NCBI GenBank assembly: GCA_036426205.1
Contig: CM071568.1
Span: 232,411,727 to 232,475,726, forward strand
Reading direction: 5' to 3'
Length of the DNA stretch: 64,000 bases
Source: Ascaphus truei
Taxonomy: Eukaryota > Chordata > Amphibia > Anura > Ascaphidae
The notes beneath the pieces are model-generated. The model ran no database searches, was not told where the DNA came from, and saw nothing but the letters and a program-made list of their open reading frames with translations. This document shows positions 55,125-64,000 of the stretch, in pieces (positions within the stretch are counted from its first letter, which is position 1; each line of letters starts with the position of its first letter). A program made the position numbers and the translations under genes.

Positions 55125-55305
55125 ATAAAAACATCACTCAAGTATATGCAAATCTTGTAAGACAAATTCACAGCACAAAATCCAACGTTTTCGGTCCTGT
55201 ATAGGACCTTCTTCAAGACACCCCTGAAGAAGGTCCATACAGGCCGAAACGTTGATTGGCCTATGTATCTTGTCTTATTACAAGATTTTTGCATATACTT
55301 TTGAG
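55125..55305. mobile_element. Inverted pair of hammerhead-like fragments
   Basis: The right half (plus) has CTGAAGA (55224-55230), stem II GGTCC/GGCC, GAAA (55246-55249) and CGTTG. The left half (minus) has TTGAAGA, stem II GGTCC/GGACC and GAAA followed by ACG. Outward of these, ACTCAAGTATATGCAAATCT pairs with TTTTTGCATATACTTTTGAG. Stem III/cleavage-site geometry differs from the CGCG class, so the hammerhead label is probable rather than firm. Confidence 0.55.
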
Positions 55306-55454
55306 TGCTGTTTTTTTGTTTCCCCTTGGGGTTACTCTCTCTCTCGCTCTCTCTCTCTCTATTTTTAAATTCATTTTTTTAAATTAAATATAGTCACTGT
55401 TGGATTTAGGGTTGGCAGGTGTCCAGTACTGAACTGGACTGTCCTGTATTTGGG

Positions 55455-56330
55455 CAGATAGACAATTACAAAAAGCTTAAGGACATCCCGAAAAATGTCA
55501 TTGATAAAGTCCTGAAAGACAGCCGGGCCGTTGCACAAGCCAAAGGGCATCACAAGGTACTCATAGTGGCCGCTAAGGGTGTTAAAGGCGGTCTTCCATT
55601 CGTCACCCTCCCGGATACGAATAAGATTATATGCCCTGCGAAAGTCTAGCTTGGAAAATAGCCTAGCGCCCTGAAGTCTGTCGAAGAGTTCAGTGATGAG
55701 TGGGAGATGGTACGGTTCTTCACCGTAATGCGGTTCGTCGCCCGGTAGTCTATACACGGTCTGAAGTATACCGTCCTTCTTAACAAAAAATAATCTGTTC
55801 CCCGCGGGTGAGTTGGAATGCCGTATAAAGCCCCGCTTCAAGTTCTCGCAGATATATTCGTCCATGGCTTCTGTCTCAGGCAGAGAGAGGGGGTAGGATT
55901 TGGATTTGTGCAATGTGTATCCAGGCACCAAGTCTATCAGACAATCGTAAGATCTGTGAGGGGGTAGTACCTCGGACTGAGTTTTGCTGAAGACATCCAT
56001 AAAATCTGCATACGGGGCGGATAAATTTCCCTTGGGGTTAGATGTATTAGCCAGCAGTTGGGACGGAAGCACAGCTGGTGGGGAAGACTCCTCTGACCTT
56101 GACCTCCAGTCAATGGGATCTTGAGATGTCCAATTGATACGCGGATTGTGCTTCTGCAACCATGGCAAGCCAAGAGTGACAGGTGTTCCAGGAGCATGGA
56201 TTACATCCAAGACCAGGGTCTCCTTGTGGTAATGAGAAGAAAGGGTGAGAGGGCTGGTCTCCAAGGAGATGTACAGTATGCCGGGTTGAGCGGATGGCCG
56301 TCGATCCCTACCAAGGCAACGGGACACTTC
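55455..56330 (-). pseudogene. Ty3/gypsy pol fragment: protease end, linker and truncated RT
   Basis: From the N-terminus: end of the aspartic protease (VTLGLPWLQKHNPRINW), linker with FMDVFSKTQSEVLPPHRSYD, then RT blocks (LPLITELFDRLQGARLFSKL, DFRRAYNLIRI, YLVMPFGLCNGPAVFQDFIN). The segment breaks off at the start of the active-site motif (VIVYL, without its following two Asp), so the catalytic centre is missing. A stretch around 55710-55765 is read in a shifted frame between two compensating indels. RNase H, integrase and the 3' LTR are absent. The full-length enzyme would copy retrotransposon RNA into DNA in cytoplasmic particles. Confidence 0.9.
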
Positions 56331-56565
56331 TTCCTGAGTGGAATCTGATTCAGTTCTGAGAAGTTCTGGTCCACCAAGTTTCCTCCTGCACCGGAATCGA
56401 TGAATGCTGTTGTGGAAGTCTGGAACGTAGGACCAGAGAGGGAGACGGGGATGGTCAACATCTTAAGAAGTTTCTTTTTGGAAAGGGGATAAGGGGAATT
56501 AGCACCCAGGAAGAGCCCCTTCGTACTCACTGGGCTTGGTCGTTTCCCGGACATAGTGGACATTC
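56200..56565 (-). pseudogene. Ty3/gypsy aspartic protease region
   Basis: A 120-residue frame includes TAFIDSGAGGNLVDQNF, where DSGAG is the retropepsin active-site motif in the variant common in Ty3/gypsy elements. It continues into the pol frame at 56327 after a frame change, so the polyprotein is broken here. Confidence 0.85.
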
Positions 56566-56680
56566 GCGGATTAGATGCTCAGAACTGGGCTTGGTTGTTT
56601 CCTGGACAAAGTGGACATTCGCGGATTAGATGCTCAGAGGATCCGCAGTAATAGCATAACCCACCGGCTCTGCGGAATTA
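56566..56680 (-). pseudogene. Gag CCHC zinc knuckle and short tandem duplication
   Basis: The minus strand encodes CYYCGSSEHLIREC, a standard C-x2-C-x4-H-x4-C knuckle. Just downstream, a segment of about 60 bp with GACATTCGCGGATTAGATGC is repeated in tandem (near 56560 and 56620), which alters the reading of the gag-pol junction. Confidence 0.85.
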
Positions 56681-57515
56681 TGGTATAGGTGCCCGGGTGT
56701 GCTGGACTTCGAGTTGCATCGGTTCTGGAGCCTCCAGAGCGGGCAACGGGGAGACGGCAGGTCTCGTGGTTGAAGATAACCTGGGAAAGGGGGCACGGAA
56801 AGTCACAAATGGGGGGTGTTGGCGCTCGGAGTGGCGTACCTGGAGACGTTGGTCCACCCGAATGGCCTGGGAGATGAGTTCCTCCAGAAGCCCTGGCCTA
56901 GGTTGTGAGGCGAGCTCGTCCTTCACGGAATCCGTTAACCCTTGCCAAAAGACTGCGACTAAAGCCTTCTGGCTCCACCGAGTCTCAGCGGCTAGGGTCC
57001 TGAATCCAACGCATACTGGGCCACAGGTCGACGTCCCTGTGAAAGCTGAAGCAAAGAGTCAGAGACAGTCTCCTGGCGTGCCCCCCGCACGAAGACCTGT
57101 CGAAAGTCTCGTCTAAATGCAGCATAATCTTGAGTAATTTCGGGGCGTAGATCCCAAATCGGGGAGGCCCATGCCAGGGCATTTCCCGTGAGTAGGCTGT
57201 AGACGTACGCCACCTTCTTATGACCAGAAGAATACTGTTGCGGAGCCATCTCAAACTGGATCTCGCATTGATTGAGATATCCACGACAGGCGTGCGGGTC
57301 CCCATTGTACGGCTTGGGTGCCGGAATCTTCGGGCCTGGTGCTGCGGCACCCACCGGTTCCACCTGCACATGAGGTGCAACCACAGGGGGTGCCTGTAAA
57401 GAGGGATCTTCTACCTGTCACGTGAGAAGAACCAGTTATGGTCTGAATTTGCTGATACATGGCCGTCATCATAATGCCAAGTTCAGTCTGGTCTGCGTCT
57501 TGTGGGCTCGACATA
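56678..57515 (-). pseudogene. Ty3/gypsy gag
   Basis: The frames carry the retrotransposon gag core (YNGDPHACRGYLNQCEIQFE, KKVAYVYSLLTGNALAWASP, then DYAAFRRDFRQVF) and a downstream PLEALEAPEPMQLE-type region before the zinc knuckle. The likely start is the Met of MSSPQDADQTELGIMMTAMY at 57514. Frame breaks lie near 57385-57420 and near 56990. The core order matches gag of Ty3/gypsy elements with a retrotrans_gag domain. It forms the particle shell in intact relatives. Confidence 0.85.
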
Positions 57516-58130
57516 ATGTTACGCCGGTGCTGCCCGCAGACCAGACCCGTCCCTTGTACTGAGGTGGGATGTATGTTTGTACGGACCCGCAGCAGAAAGA
57601 GCGTGTCCGGAGTGTGGTGTTTTTGGCGTTGCCAGGCCAGGTGGATATAGCTATAGCAATACTTGCCGGAACCGGGTAAAGAAGAGACGTAGTAGTTGCC
57701 GTTTCCAAGGTCAGGGAGTAGAGAGGTCCGGAGGGTCGAGATGCAAGCTGAGATCGAGGGACGTGAGAAGCAGCGTAGTCAGGAAGGAGCCGGGGTCGAG
57801 AGCCAGAGAGAGTAGTCAGCCAAGCCATATCATAACCTGGGTAGCAAAGGGAAGAGGAAACCAGAGTAGACATCCACAAGTGGAGACTATGTTGAACAAT
57901 GTGGAAGTGGTAAGACAGGCACTATATAGTGCGGCTGACCAATAGGAAGCGGGGGCAGTCCTGGAAGAGCGAGTGTGGAGGTTCTGGATAGGTTAGCTTG
58001 AAAAGTACACAGGTGAGCAGCTTTGGTGTAGAATTGTAGCCTGCGTGTGAGTTGGGGGCGTTGTTTCACTGCCAGTGCAGTGAATAAATTAACTTCGTCC
58101 GGCGTGCGCTCTGTAAGGTCAGAGAGCGCA
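57516..58130 (-). mobile_element. Ty3/gypsy 5' leader and probable LTR part
   Basis: The region lies upstream of gag in the element's orientation and has LTR-like base composition (CACTATATAGTGCCTGTC on the minus strand could be a TATA region, near 57925). LTR borders could not be fixed because only one LTR copy is present, and a PLE abuts at about 58200. Confidence 0.5.
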
Positions 58131-58199
58131 CGCCCAGGAGTATACAATGGTATACACAGATGATTAGTGCATATATTAAGTAACACAATATGTTCGCAT

Positions 58200-58223
58200 A
58201 GGGAGGGGGGGGGGGGGGGGGTG
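58200..58223. repeat. Poly-G run
   Basis: A G run interrupted by a single A and a single T. Its length is likely to vary between reads. Confidence 0.9.
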
Positions 58224-59040
58224 GGATGCAAATGGCTGGTGATAAATATAAATATATATAACAATGACTCACACGGCCTAGTGTGAGACCCTTCCCTCAG
58301 AGGAGGGTGATGGAAAGAGCAGCTGAATAAAAATAAATATTACAGCAGTGGGATGAGTATATAGATATATAAGCACAACTCACATGGCCTTGTGTGAGCC
58401 CCTTCCCTCAGAGTGATAGTGTGAATGATGTCAATCTGATTAGGGGATGGTTGGTAATCAGTCGCGTCGCCTCAATAATACCCCCCAATGGGTATAGTGT
58501 GCGGATGGCTCCTCTCCCAGATGCCCAAATACAGGAAATGGGCAGAGCCTGGATTAGCAATAGTCAAAGGATTTATTCAACAATAACACATAAAAAGCTT
58601 GGAGCACTCACACAGCTAAAAAAGCCCAGTGACAGCTGCAGGTAGATCCGGTAGATCCACTCCTTCCCGGTGGGCTCCCGCGGGCGCGTCCGACTGCGGG
58701 ACCGGTGTCAGGGGATCTGGCTGGAAGTACGGTGGCCGCCTGGTTCCTAAACACTACGAGCACCAGCAGGGAACTACGCGTTTCGCAAATAATGCTTCAT
58801 CAGGTTCCCAAGGTAGGGAGCGCCCCACTTTGTTTTTGTTCCATCTGAGTGCAGGCTGCCTGTGGGGCAGCGGAAGCCCGTCGGAGACGACGGGGAAGCC
58901 CCACAACAAAGAGGACCGGGTGGGACCGGCGACGGGGACGTCCCACGGCAGCGGGAGCAGTAGGAGGTGAGGGGGGGGGGGGGTCACGCTGCGACCGCCA
59001 TGACCCCCGAATCCTCACAAATACAAATAGAAAAAAACCA
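58224..59040 (-). mobile_element. Penelope-like terminal region, minus strand
   Basis: It contains a well-formed minus-strand hammerhead at 58769-58809. Toward lower coordinates lies a 3' region with two ACTCACA...TGTGAG hairpins (58267-58287 and 58378-58398). It resembles 2587-3865 in that order. The G/C-rich part at 58630-58975 corresponds to the leader around the hammerhead. No coding sequence is present. Confidence 0.65.
58769..58809 (-). ncRNA. Hammerhead ribozyme motif with 6-bp stem I
   Basis: Read on the minus strand: GGGAAC, CTGATGA, stem II GCA/TGC with a five-base loop, GAAA, C-GC-G, TA and GTTCCC. Stem I pairs perfectly over six bases, the best in the window, and all core bases are intact. 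Confidence 0.85.
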
Positions 59041-59228
59041 GTAGAAACAGAAATTCTCAATAGGAGATACAAAGTAGATCTCTATTCATAGTATTCTTAT
59101 TGCAGTAAGTAGAGCAATTCCCCATATGGGTCCTGACACTCCTGAAACTTTGCACTCACCACTGCTCCTTCACATAAATGGAAGTTACTGCACTAAAAAT
59201 ACCATGAGTAGCACTCTACAATGTATGT

Positions 59229-59996
59229 CAGGGGTGGCCAACTGCAGTCCTCAAGGGCCACCAACAGGTCAGGTTTTCCGGATACCTCAGGATTGAGCCA
59301 CGTGCTAAAGCAGGGTGTGAAGGGTTGATCTATGGCTGGAGTGGAGTGGAGTCCCAGTGGCAGGAACAGCAGGGAGAGTAGTCAGGCTCACAAGTGGAGG
59401 TCGGAGGCTGGCAGCAGATTGCGTGGTCGAGGTCACAAGCAGAGGTCGGAGGCAAGCGTCAGGTACCATAGTCAGGGTCACAAGCAGATGTCGAAGGCAG
59501 GCAGCAGGTAGCGTGGTCAGGGTTACAAGCAGAGGTCATCAACGAGGAGACTGGAAAAGGACAATAGCAACAGCAACAGCAAAAAACACAAACATAAACA
59601 CAGGAACCTAGCAGGAGCTGAGGAGCCAGTATAAAGAGGCACTGACAGGCAGGAAAGGGAAGTTTATATAGGCAGGCTGAGAGTAGAGCACAGGTGTCAC
59701 GTTTCAGGGTCTGGAATGTTCCTTGAGAGAGTTAACAGGATAGCAGCAGTCCCAGTGGTAAGCATGGGTACTGCAGGCCAGAACATGACACAGAGATATC
59801 CTGAAAACTTGACCTGTTAATAGCTCACTCCAGTCCTCAAGAGCTACTAATAGGTCAGGTTTTCAGGATATCCCTGCTTCAGCACAGTTGGTGCAGTCTT
59901 CGACTGAGCCACTGATTGAGCCACCTCTGCTGATGCAGGGATATCCTGAAACCTGACCTGTTGGTAGCTATTGAGGACTGGAGTTGGCAACCCCTG
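59229..59996. mobile_element. hAT-type MITE(s) with CAGGGGTKGCCAACT ends
   Basis: The left end is CAGGGGTGGCCAACTGCAGT and the right end, reversed, is CAGGGGTTGCCAACTCCAGT. The inner sequence CAACAGGTCAGGTTTTC...GAAAACCTGACC-type makes it palindromic. A second partial copy begins near 59830, so two copies overlap or are nested. The flanks ATGTATGT and GTGTATAC agree at five of eight positions, which would fit a decayed 8-bp duplication. A solo LTR interrupts the first copy at 59316. Confidence 0.8.
59316..59790. mobile_element. Solo LTR, 475 bp, duplication CAGGG/CAGAG
   Basis: The insert starts TGTGAAGGGTTG and ends AGAACATGACA. CAGGG (59311-59315) and CAGAG (59791-59795) flank it, one substitution apart, and the MITE sequence (AAAGCAGGG | ATATCCTGAAAA) reads through without it. 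It holds about four copies of a 50-bp unit with GGTCACAAGCAGAGGTCGGA (59378-59540). Confidence 0.85.
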
Positions 59997-61699
59997 GTGT
60001 ATACCATCCCACAATAATATGTCCAGAATGTTACTTATTCCTTTACTAACCACTTTGCAAATAGAACATGACAAGTGTGGAGCCTAAATGAACAGCCACT
60101 GAGACATAACGCAAACATGGTTTTTATCTTGAAACACAGACCTCTGTGAATTTCTACATGATTAAAGTTAAAAATGTAAAGTGATTTATTAAAACTTCAT
60201 GGGTGTATGTTACAGTATGTGAAAATTCTTTTGTTCACATGCTTGCTTTGCTGATGTTTTTGTGTGCATTTGAAGTGATTTACAGTAAGTGGTATGTGTC
60301 AATATCTCATGTAGATTCCTTAAATCTAAAGCAAATAGTCATACATTGCGATAAATGAAAAGAAAGTAAGTTGTGCCATTATAGTATCTCTGTTCCTCCA
60401 GAAACACTATACTGTGTCTGTAAATAACAATTCCTATTTTCTCCGTTATCTGGTGTATTAAGATGCTAACATTTTCCTTCTAGTGGTTAAACTAAAGACA
60501 AAGGTACTTGGGTTTTCTGTTGGATATTTGTCACAGCTAGTGAGAAATACTGTAAAATATAAAAAATGATGTCATGTGCAAATGGCAGAATCACCGCTTG
60601 ATTCTCACACTTTGTTAATGCACCTGTAGACATTCGGAGACAATTGAGAGAATAAGAAGCTGTGCCAGACCACTGATTCTATCAAGCTTTTCATCTTCTC
60701 CCATCACTCATATCTGCTCACTTACCTTTTAAAATTAATATTTTTCAACAATAGGTAAAGATGAATAATTCAACTGAGCACAGGGTTCCATCATAAAGTT
60801 GCCTATCTTTCGAAAAGTTCTACTTGCCCCTTGAGAGGTGATATTATTCAAGCTGCTCTTTTTATCACATGATATGTCATATGAAACAGAGCATTGCCTG
60901 TTAACATTACAATAAGTTATATAATGTGGTAATTCGAGGGGCTTTATATACAGTAAGTATGCAAAATGTGTCCACAAACAATGCCAAAAATATTGCTGTG
61001 TTATGAAATATTTTAGTTAACTTGGTAACTATGATAGCCAAGTAGTGTGCAGGCAATGAGGGACATGATAGAAATGCAATGCCCCTAATGTAATTAAATC
61101 AACAGTATTTTATGTTAAACTTGATTATAAATGGGAAACTGCCAAGCTGAATAATGCAGTTAAACTGGGTTGTATTTACACAAATTCCAATATGTACCAA
61201 TGAACTGACGCCTAATATTTTTTTGGTCCATTGATAAATGATTTCAAGAACATTTACTTTTAATGTAATTAGTTGATCTGTTCATGTTTGTAATAACTTG
61301 CAGGAACTAACTGTACAGCATTGATGCTACAAGCATAGAACACATGATGTATCTCATATAAGATAATCCATTAGGTACATCAAACAAATTGATTTCTTCA
61401 CTCTTGAGATTTGAAATTATCCTACAAGCAGAGAAGAGAATAGTTGCCCTGTCCATGAACACCTGATATGTTTTGGATTAAGGTAAAGGAGTAAGAAATA
61501 TGGTTAACTGTGCAAGTCACTCCTGATACAACTTGCGCAGTTGCTTTGAAAGAGTAAATATGATATGTTCTTATGTGTTGTATATTTTTTTTTACAAAGC
61601 AAAACATCTGATTTGATCTATATGAGCATTACCACAACAAGTTATATTATCATAGTGTTTTGCCGCTTTAGCAAATGCTGATGCCATGAACTTGCTATA
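59997..61699. other. Unassigned AT-rich DNA
   Basis: No gene, element ends or long repeats are seen. Composition is uniform, so this may be single-copy DNA. Confidence 0.45.
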
Positions 61700-62951
61700 T
61701 TAAAGCAGCAGCTCAAGCTGCGGTTTTTATTTTATTTGATCTTCTTTTCCCTTTTAATATGTGTGTAGCCCTGTCTCCCCCTGGGCAAAGTGTTGCTACC
61801 AATGCTGTATAAGCTGTTGGCTCGCAGGGCCTGAGCCTCTGATACGGAGAGCCTGGGGCAACGTGATTATATATATATATATATATATGTATGGATTATC
61901 TCTTACCAAATGCAGCGCCTCCACCTGCGATGGCTCCCAGCTGAGCGGGAGTGATTCCTCACAGGACAATAACACAATACTACTCACACAGTATGTAAAA
62001 TAAACAGTAGCTTTACTATCGGTAACCATAACCTTGCATGTACCATAACCTGGCATTTACCATAACCTTGCATATATTTCTCCTGGAGGAGACACAGTAG
62101 ATAACGTCTCTCGCAGGACGCGACCCTTCACCATGTTCCCACACTGTGTCAGGTTCCTATTCTAGGGCCTGTCCTTGCATTGACTACAACTGACTGGGAC
62201 TCAGGGCCTATCTGGGCCTGGGGATATGCGGGCCTAGTGTAGAGGCTACTTGCCTCTCTACACACCGAGCTCCTATTTCTTCCCCTTCCCGATCTTCTCT
62301 GACTAGTGTGCTCCCCTGCACAACCTCCTAACCTCTTCCTGCTGAGTTACTGTCGCCCTATTGGCTCCCTGGCATCACCTGGTCTGGTTGAGGCTCATGG
62401 GACTTGTAGTCTCCAATTTTAGGCCCCCTCTGGTTGGTCCGTGTTTCGCGCGCTACCGCAGCGACTCTCTTCTCATGCGCGAACTCTCGTCTGAAGCCGT
62501 CGCCTCCGGGACTCGCTGCGCATGCGCAAGTACCAAAATGGTGGCGCCCTGAACGCTCGTGCCGCCACAGAGCCTTTGGTGCACCGGAGCGCTCCCTGCA
62601 CGCTCTGCAACCTTCCCTTACTCTCCCATTGCAGCGGAGGTGAGGGTAAACCTGGGGGACCTGGCTACATTTGCATCAATACAGACTACACAATGATAAG
62701 TAATTAGCTAAGTTGCCGATCGATCCGTTCTCCTGTGATCGATCGGAGAACATTTGGTTTCGGGATTCACAAAATGGCAGCCAGTGCATCAGGACAGGAT
62801 TGAAGATGCAAAGTTCTGTGGGAAAGATCATGTGACCAGGCAGCCACTATATACAATTGGTGCACTGCTAGAGAGAGGGCAGGGTTCAAAAGGGTTGTGC
62901 CAGAGCCTGTTTCAGAAGAGGAAGGGAATGTGACTTTGTAAATGGTTGCTA
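61700..62951. mobile_element. Second TTAA MITE copy, right end missing
   Basis: The left end TTAA then AGCAGCAGCTCAAGCTGCGG matches the end at 2347. The interior from 62670 (TTTGCATCAATACAGACTAC, GATCATGTGACCAGGCAG, ATTGGTGCACTGCTAGAGAG) matches the first copy up to AAATGGTTGCTA, where unrelated sequence begins. An LTR-like insert occupies 61764-62669. Confidence 0.75.
61764..62669. mobile_element. LTR-like insert inside the TTAA MITE, candidate
   Basis: It starts TGTAGCCCTG and ends CCTGGCTACA, an almost perfect 10-bp inverted repeat with TG...CA. It is absent from the first MITE copy. The flanking 5 bp (ATGTG and TTTGC) do not match, so it is either an LTR with a lost duplication or another element type. 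It has an AT microsatellite (61869-61890), a CpG-rich promoter-like block with ATGCGCAAGTACCAAAATGG (62400-62650) and a short CCATAACCTTGCAT repeat (62024-62072). Confidence 0.5.
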
Positions 62952-63015
62952 GAAGAGGCTGGGCTGAATGAGCGGTTGGCTGAAGGAGCGACTGGGCTGA
63001 CGGAGTGGCTTGGGT
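62952..63015. repeat. GAGTGGCTGGG-type short tandem
   Basis: There are four degenerate units of GGCTGAATGAGCGGTTGGCT / GGCTGACGGAGTGGCTTGGG type. The last one runs into the SINE head. Confidence 0.6.
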
Positions 63016-63112
63016 GACGGAGTGGCTCAGTGAGTAATGACACTGGCTGGCCCTGAGTTTGTCAAGCAAGGGGACCTGGTTCAATTCTCAGTGTGACCTT
63101 GGGCAAGTCACT
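63016..63112 (+). mobile_element. CORE-SINE, 5' part
   Basis: GGCTCAGTGAGTAATGACAC, GGTTCAATTCTCAG (B box) and TGTGACCTTGGGCAAGTCAC follow the same order as the copy at 22183. The sequence diverges after CACTCC, where the LINE-like tail is missing. Confidence 0.8.
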
Positions 63113-63716
63113 CCTTGGGGTTCTGTTTCTTGTTGTTGCCTACCTACCTCACCCCTGATTGTAGCACCCTCACCTTTAACTTTAGCAGTAGCGATGGCTC
63201 CCCCTTCCCTATCCCAGCCCCTTTCCCCCTTCCCTCTAGTGCGTTTGTACCCAGCATGTACCTGGATCTTGTTGGTGATAGCCCCAGATTTTCCAAGGCA
63301 AGTTTAAGGCAAGTTTTAGAATACTCGTCGGGGCACCTGTAATTCTAACTAATATGTCAACCAGAAGCAAACAAAGAGAAAAATATTAAGGAGCAGGTGA
63401 AGCAAAGTAAATAAAGAGTTTAGAGAACAGAAAATATCTGTAAAAACTATAACTATAAAAGCAAAATACACCCTAGAATCAATTATAATGTTTGGGGCAA
63501 TGTAACCATATAACATTTCTATGGAGAACTGATGATATTTTTCAGGTGACTCTACAGTACGTTTTTCAGCATCTCGGTAGAACAATAAAAAGATGGACAG
63601 TATATTATGAAAAAGCTTTAAATACATTGTAATAAAACATTGGGCAAAGTTAAAGAACCGTGGTCTATATCAGAGATGCTCACTTAACTCTGTGTTCCGG
63701 TTTTGGTTCTAAACTT
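63113..63716. other. Unassigned stretch
   Basis: A CCCTTCCC-rich patch at 63195-63235 is followed by AT-rich sequence. No gene is seen. Confidence 0.4.
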
Positions 63717-64000
63717 TTAGGGGCTTATTCACTAAATCTCAATAAAATCAGTGCTTTGCCGGGTCACTTTGCATTGTTTTACCGCACTATAAAACATGTG
63801 TCGAAACGTTATTCACTAAGAAAAAACACAATTTTTTTTAAAGTGCGGTCAAAATATGCAAGTTCACACTACTTGTTTTTTGGGGGGTTTTGTAAGTCAT
63901 ATCGCACTGAATCTGTTTGTTTAAACTGCAGCCTGGAAGACTTGCACGGAGACGCTGAGTCTCCATGCACGGCTCTTAGGCCTTGTCCAGGGTGAAGCTG
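63717..64000. mobile_element. Left end of another palindromic-family element, cut by the window edge
   Basis: GGGGCTTATTCACTAAATCT at the start and ACGTTATTCACTAAGAAAAA about 90 bp further in repeat the family end motif. AAAGTGCGGTC and TACCGCACTAT are candidate subterminal words. The rest of the element lies outside the window. Confidence 0.55.

Noticed and set aside
62361..62707. Three overlapping frames in a CpG-rich block with an AAAATGG context
   Set aside because: They sit inside the LTR-like insert, are short and show no similarity; more likely a promoter-like region.

Overview
The window looks like noncoding DNA of a vertebrate nuclear genome, most likely an amphibian and probably a frog. 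I found no host exon, rRNA or functional tRNA. Nearly everything recognisable is mobile DNA: broken L1- and L2-type LINEs, Penelope-like elements (PLEs) with hammerhead ribozyme motifs, a Ty3/gypsy element, several solo LTRs, hAT-, TTAA- and Harbinger-type DNA transposons and MITEs, tRNA-derived CORE-SINEs, and much simple repeat. The amphibian guess rests on this mixture and is an inference.

Layout. 1-9.6 kb: AT-rich DNA with a TTAA-flanked MITE (2347-4120) that was split by a PLE insertion (2587-3865) carrying an intact-looking hammerhead and a 13-bp target duplication; CT, GA and minisatellite tracts; and a tandem duplication at 8.3-9.2 kb. 9.7-20.4 kb: one 5'-truncated, minus-strand L1 broken by two later insertions, a 6.6-kb palindromic DNA transposon (10578-17161) and a solo LTR (17915-18524). 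The transposon holds two MITEs and a PLE fragment of its own. 20.4-29 kb: paired tRNA-like SINEs, two oppositely oriented PLE 3' regions and CORE-SINEs. 29.2-31.2 kb: a dead hAT transposase gene split by a solo LTR with a perfect 5-bp duplication. 31.5-43.8 kb: further members of the palindromic transposon family, an L2 reverse-transcriptase fragment, a Harbinger-type Myb/SANT fragment and foldback elements. 44-49.5 kb: a PLE-rich zone with a GIY-YIG endonuclease fragment and four hammerhead loci (two strong, one moderate, one lacking its GAAA). 49.7-55 kb: mostly unassigned DNA with foldback MITEs. 55.4-58.1 kb: a minus-strand Ty3/gypsy fragment (gag, zinc knuckle, protease, truncated RT). 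58.2-64 kb: a minus-strand PLE with a hammerhead, a hAT MITE interrupted by a solo LTR, and a second TTAA MITE copy interrupted by an LTR-like insert.

How the parts relate. No operon or host pathway is visible. The main biology is (i) repeated hammerhead cores in PLE terminal regions, graded from well formed to visibly dead, and (ii) a modular palindromic transposon family that shares an end sequence, a hairpin containing a TAACCCCTT half and its complement, and CCAAT plus CRE-like boxes. The nesting order gives a readable insertion history: L1, then the palindromic transposon, then MITEs inside its right arm. Coordinates of repeat edges were read by eye and may be off by several bases unless a target duplication fixes them.
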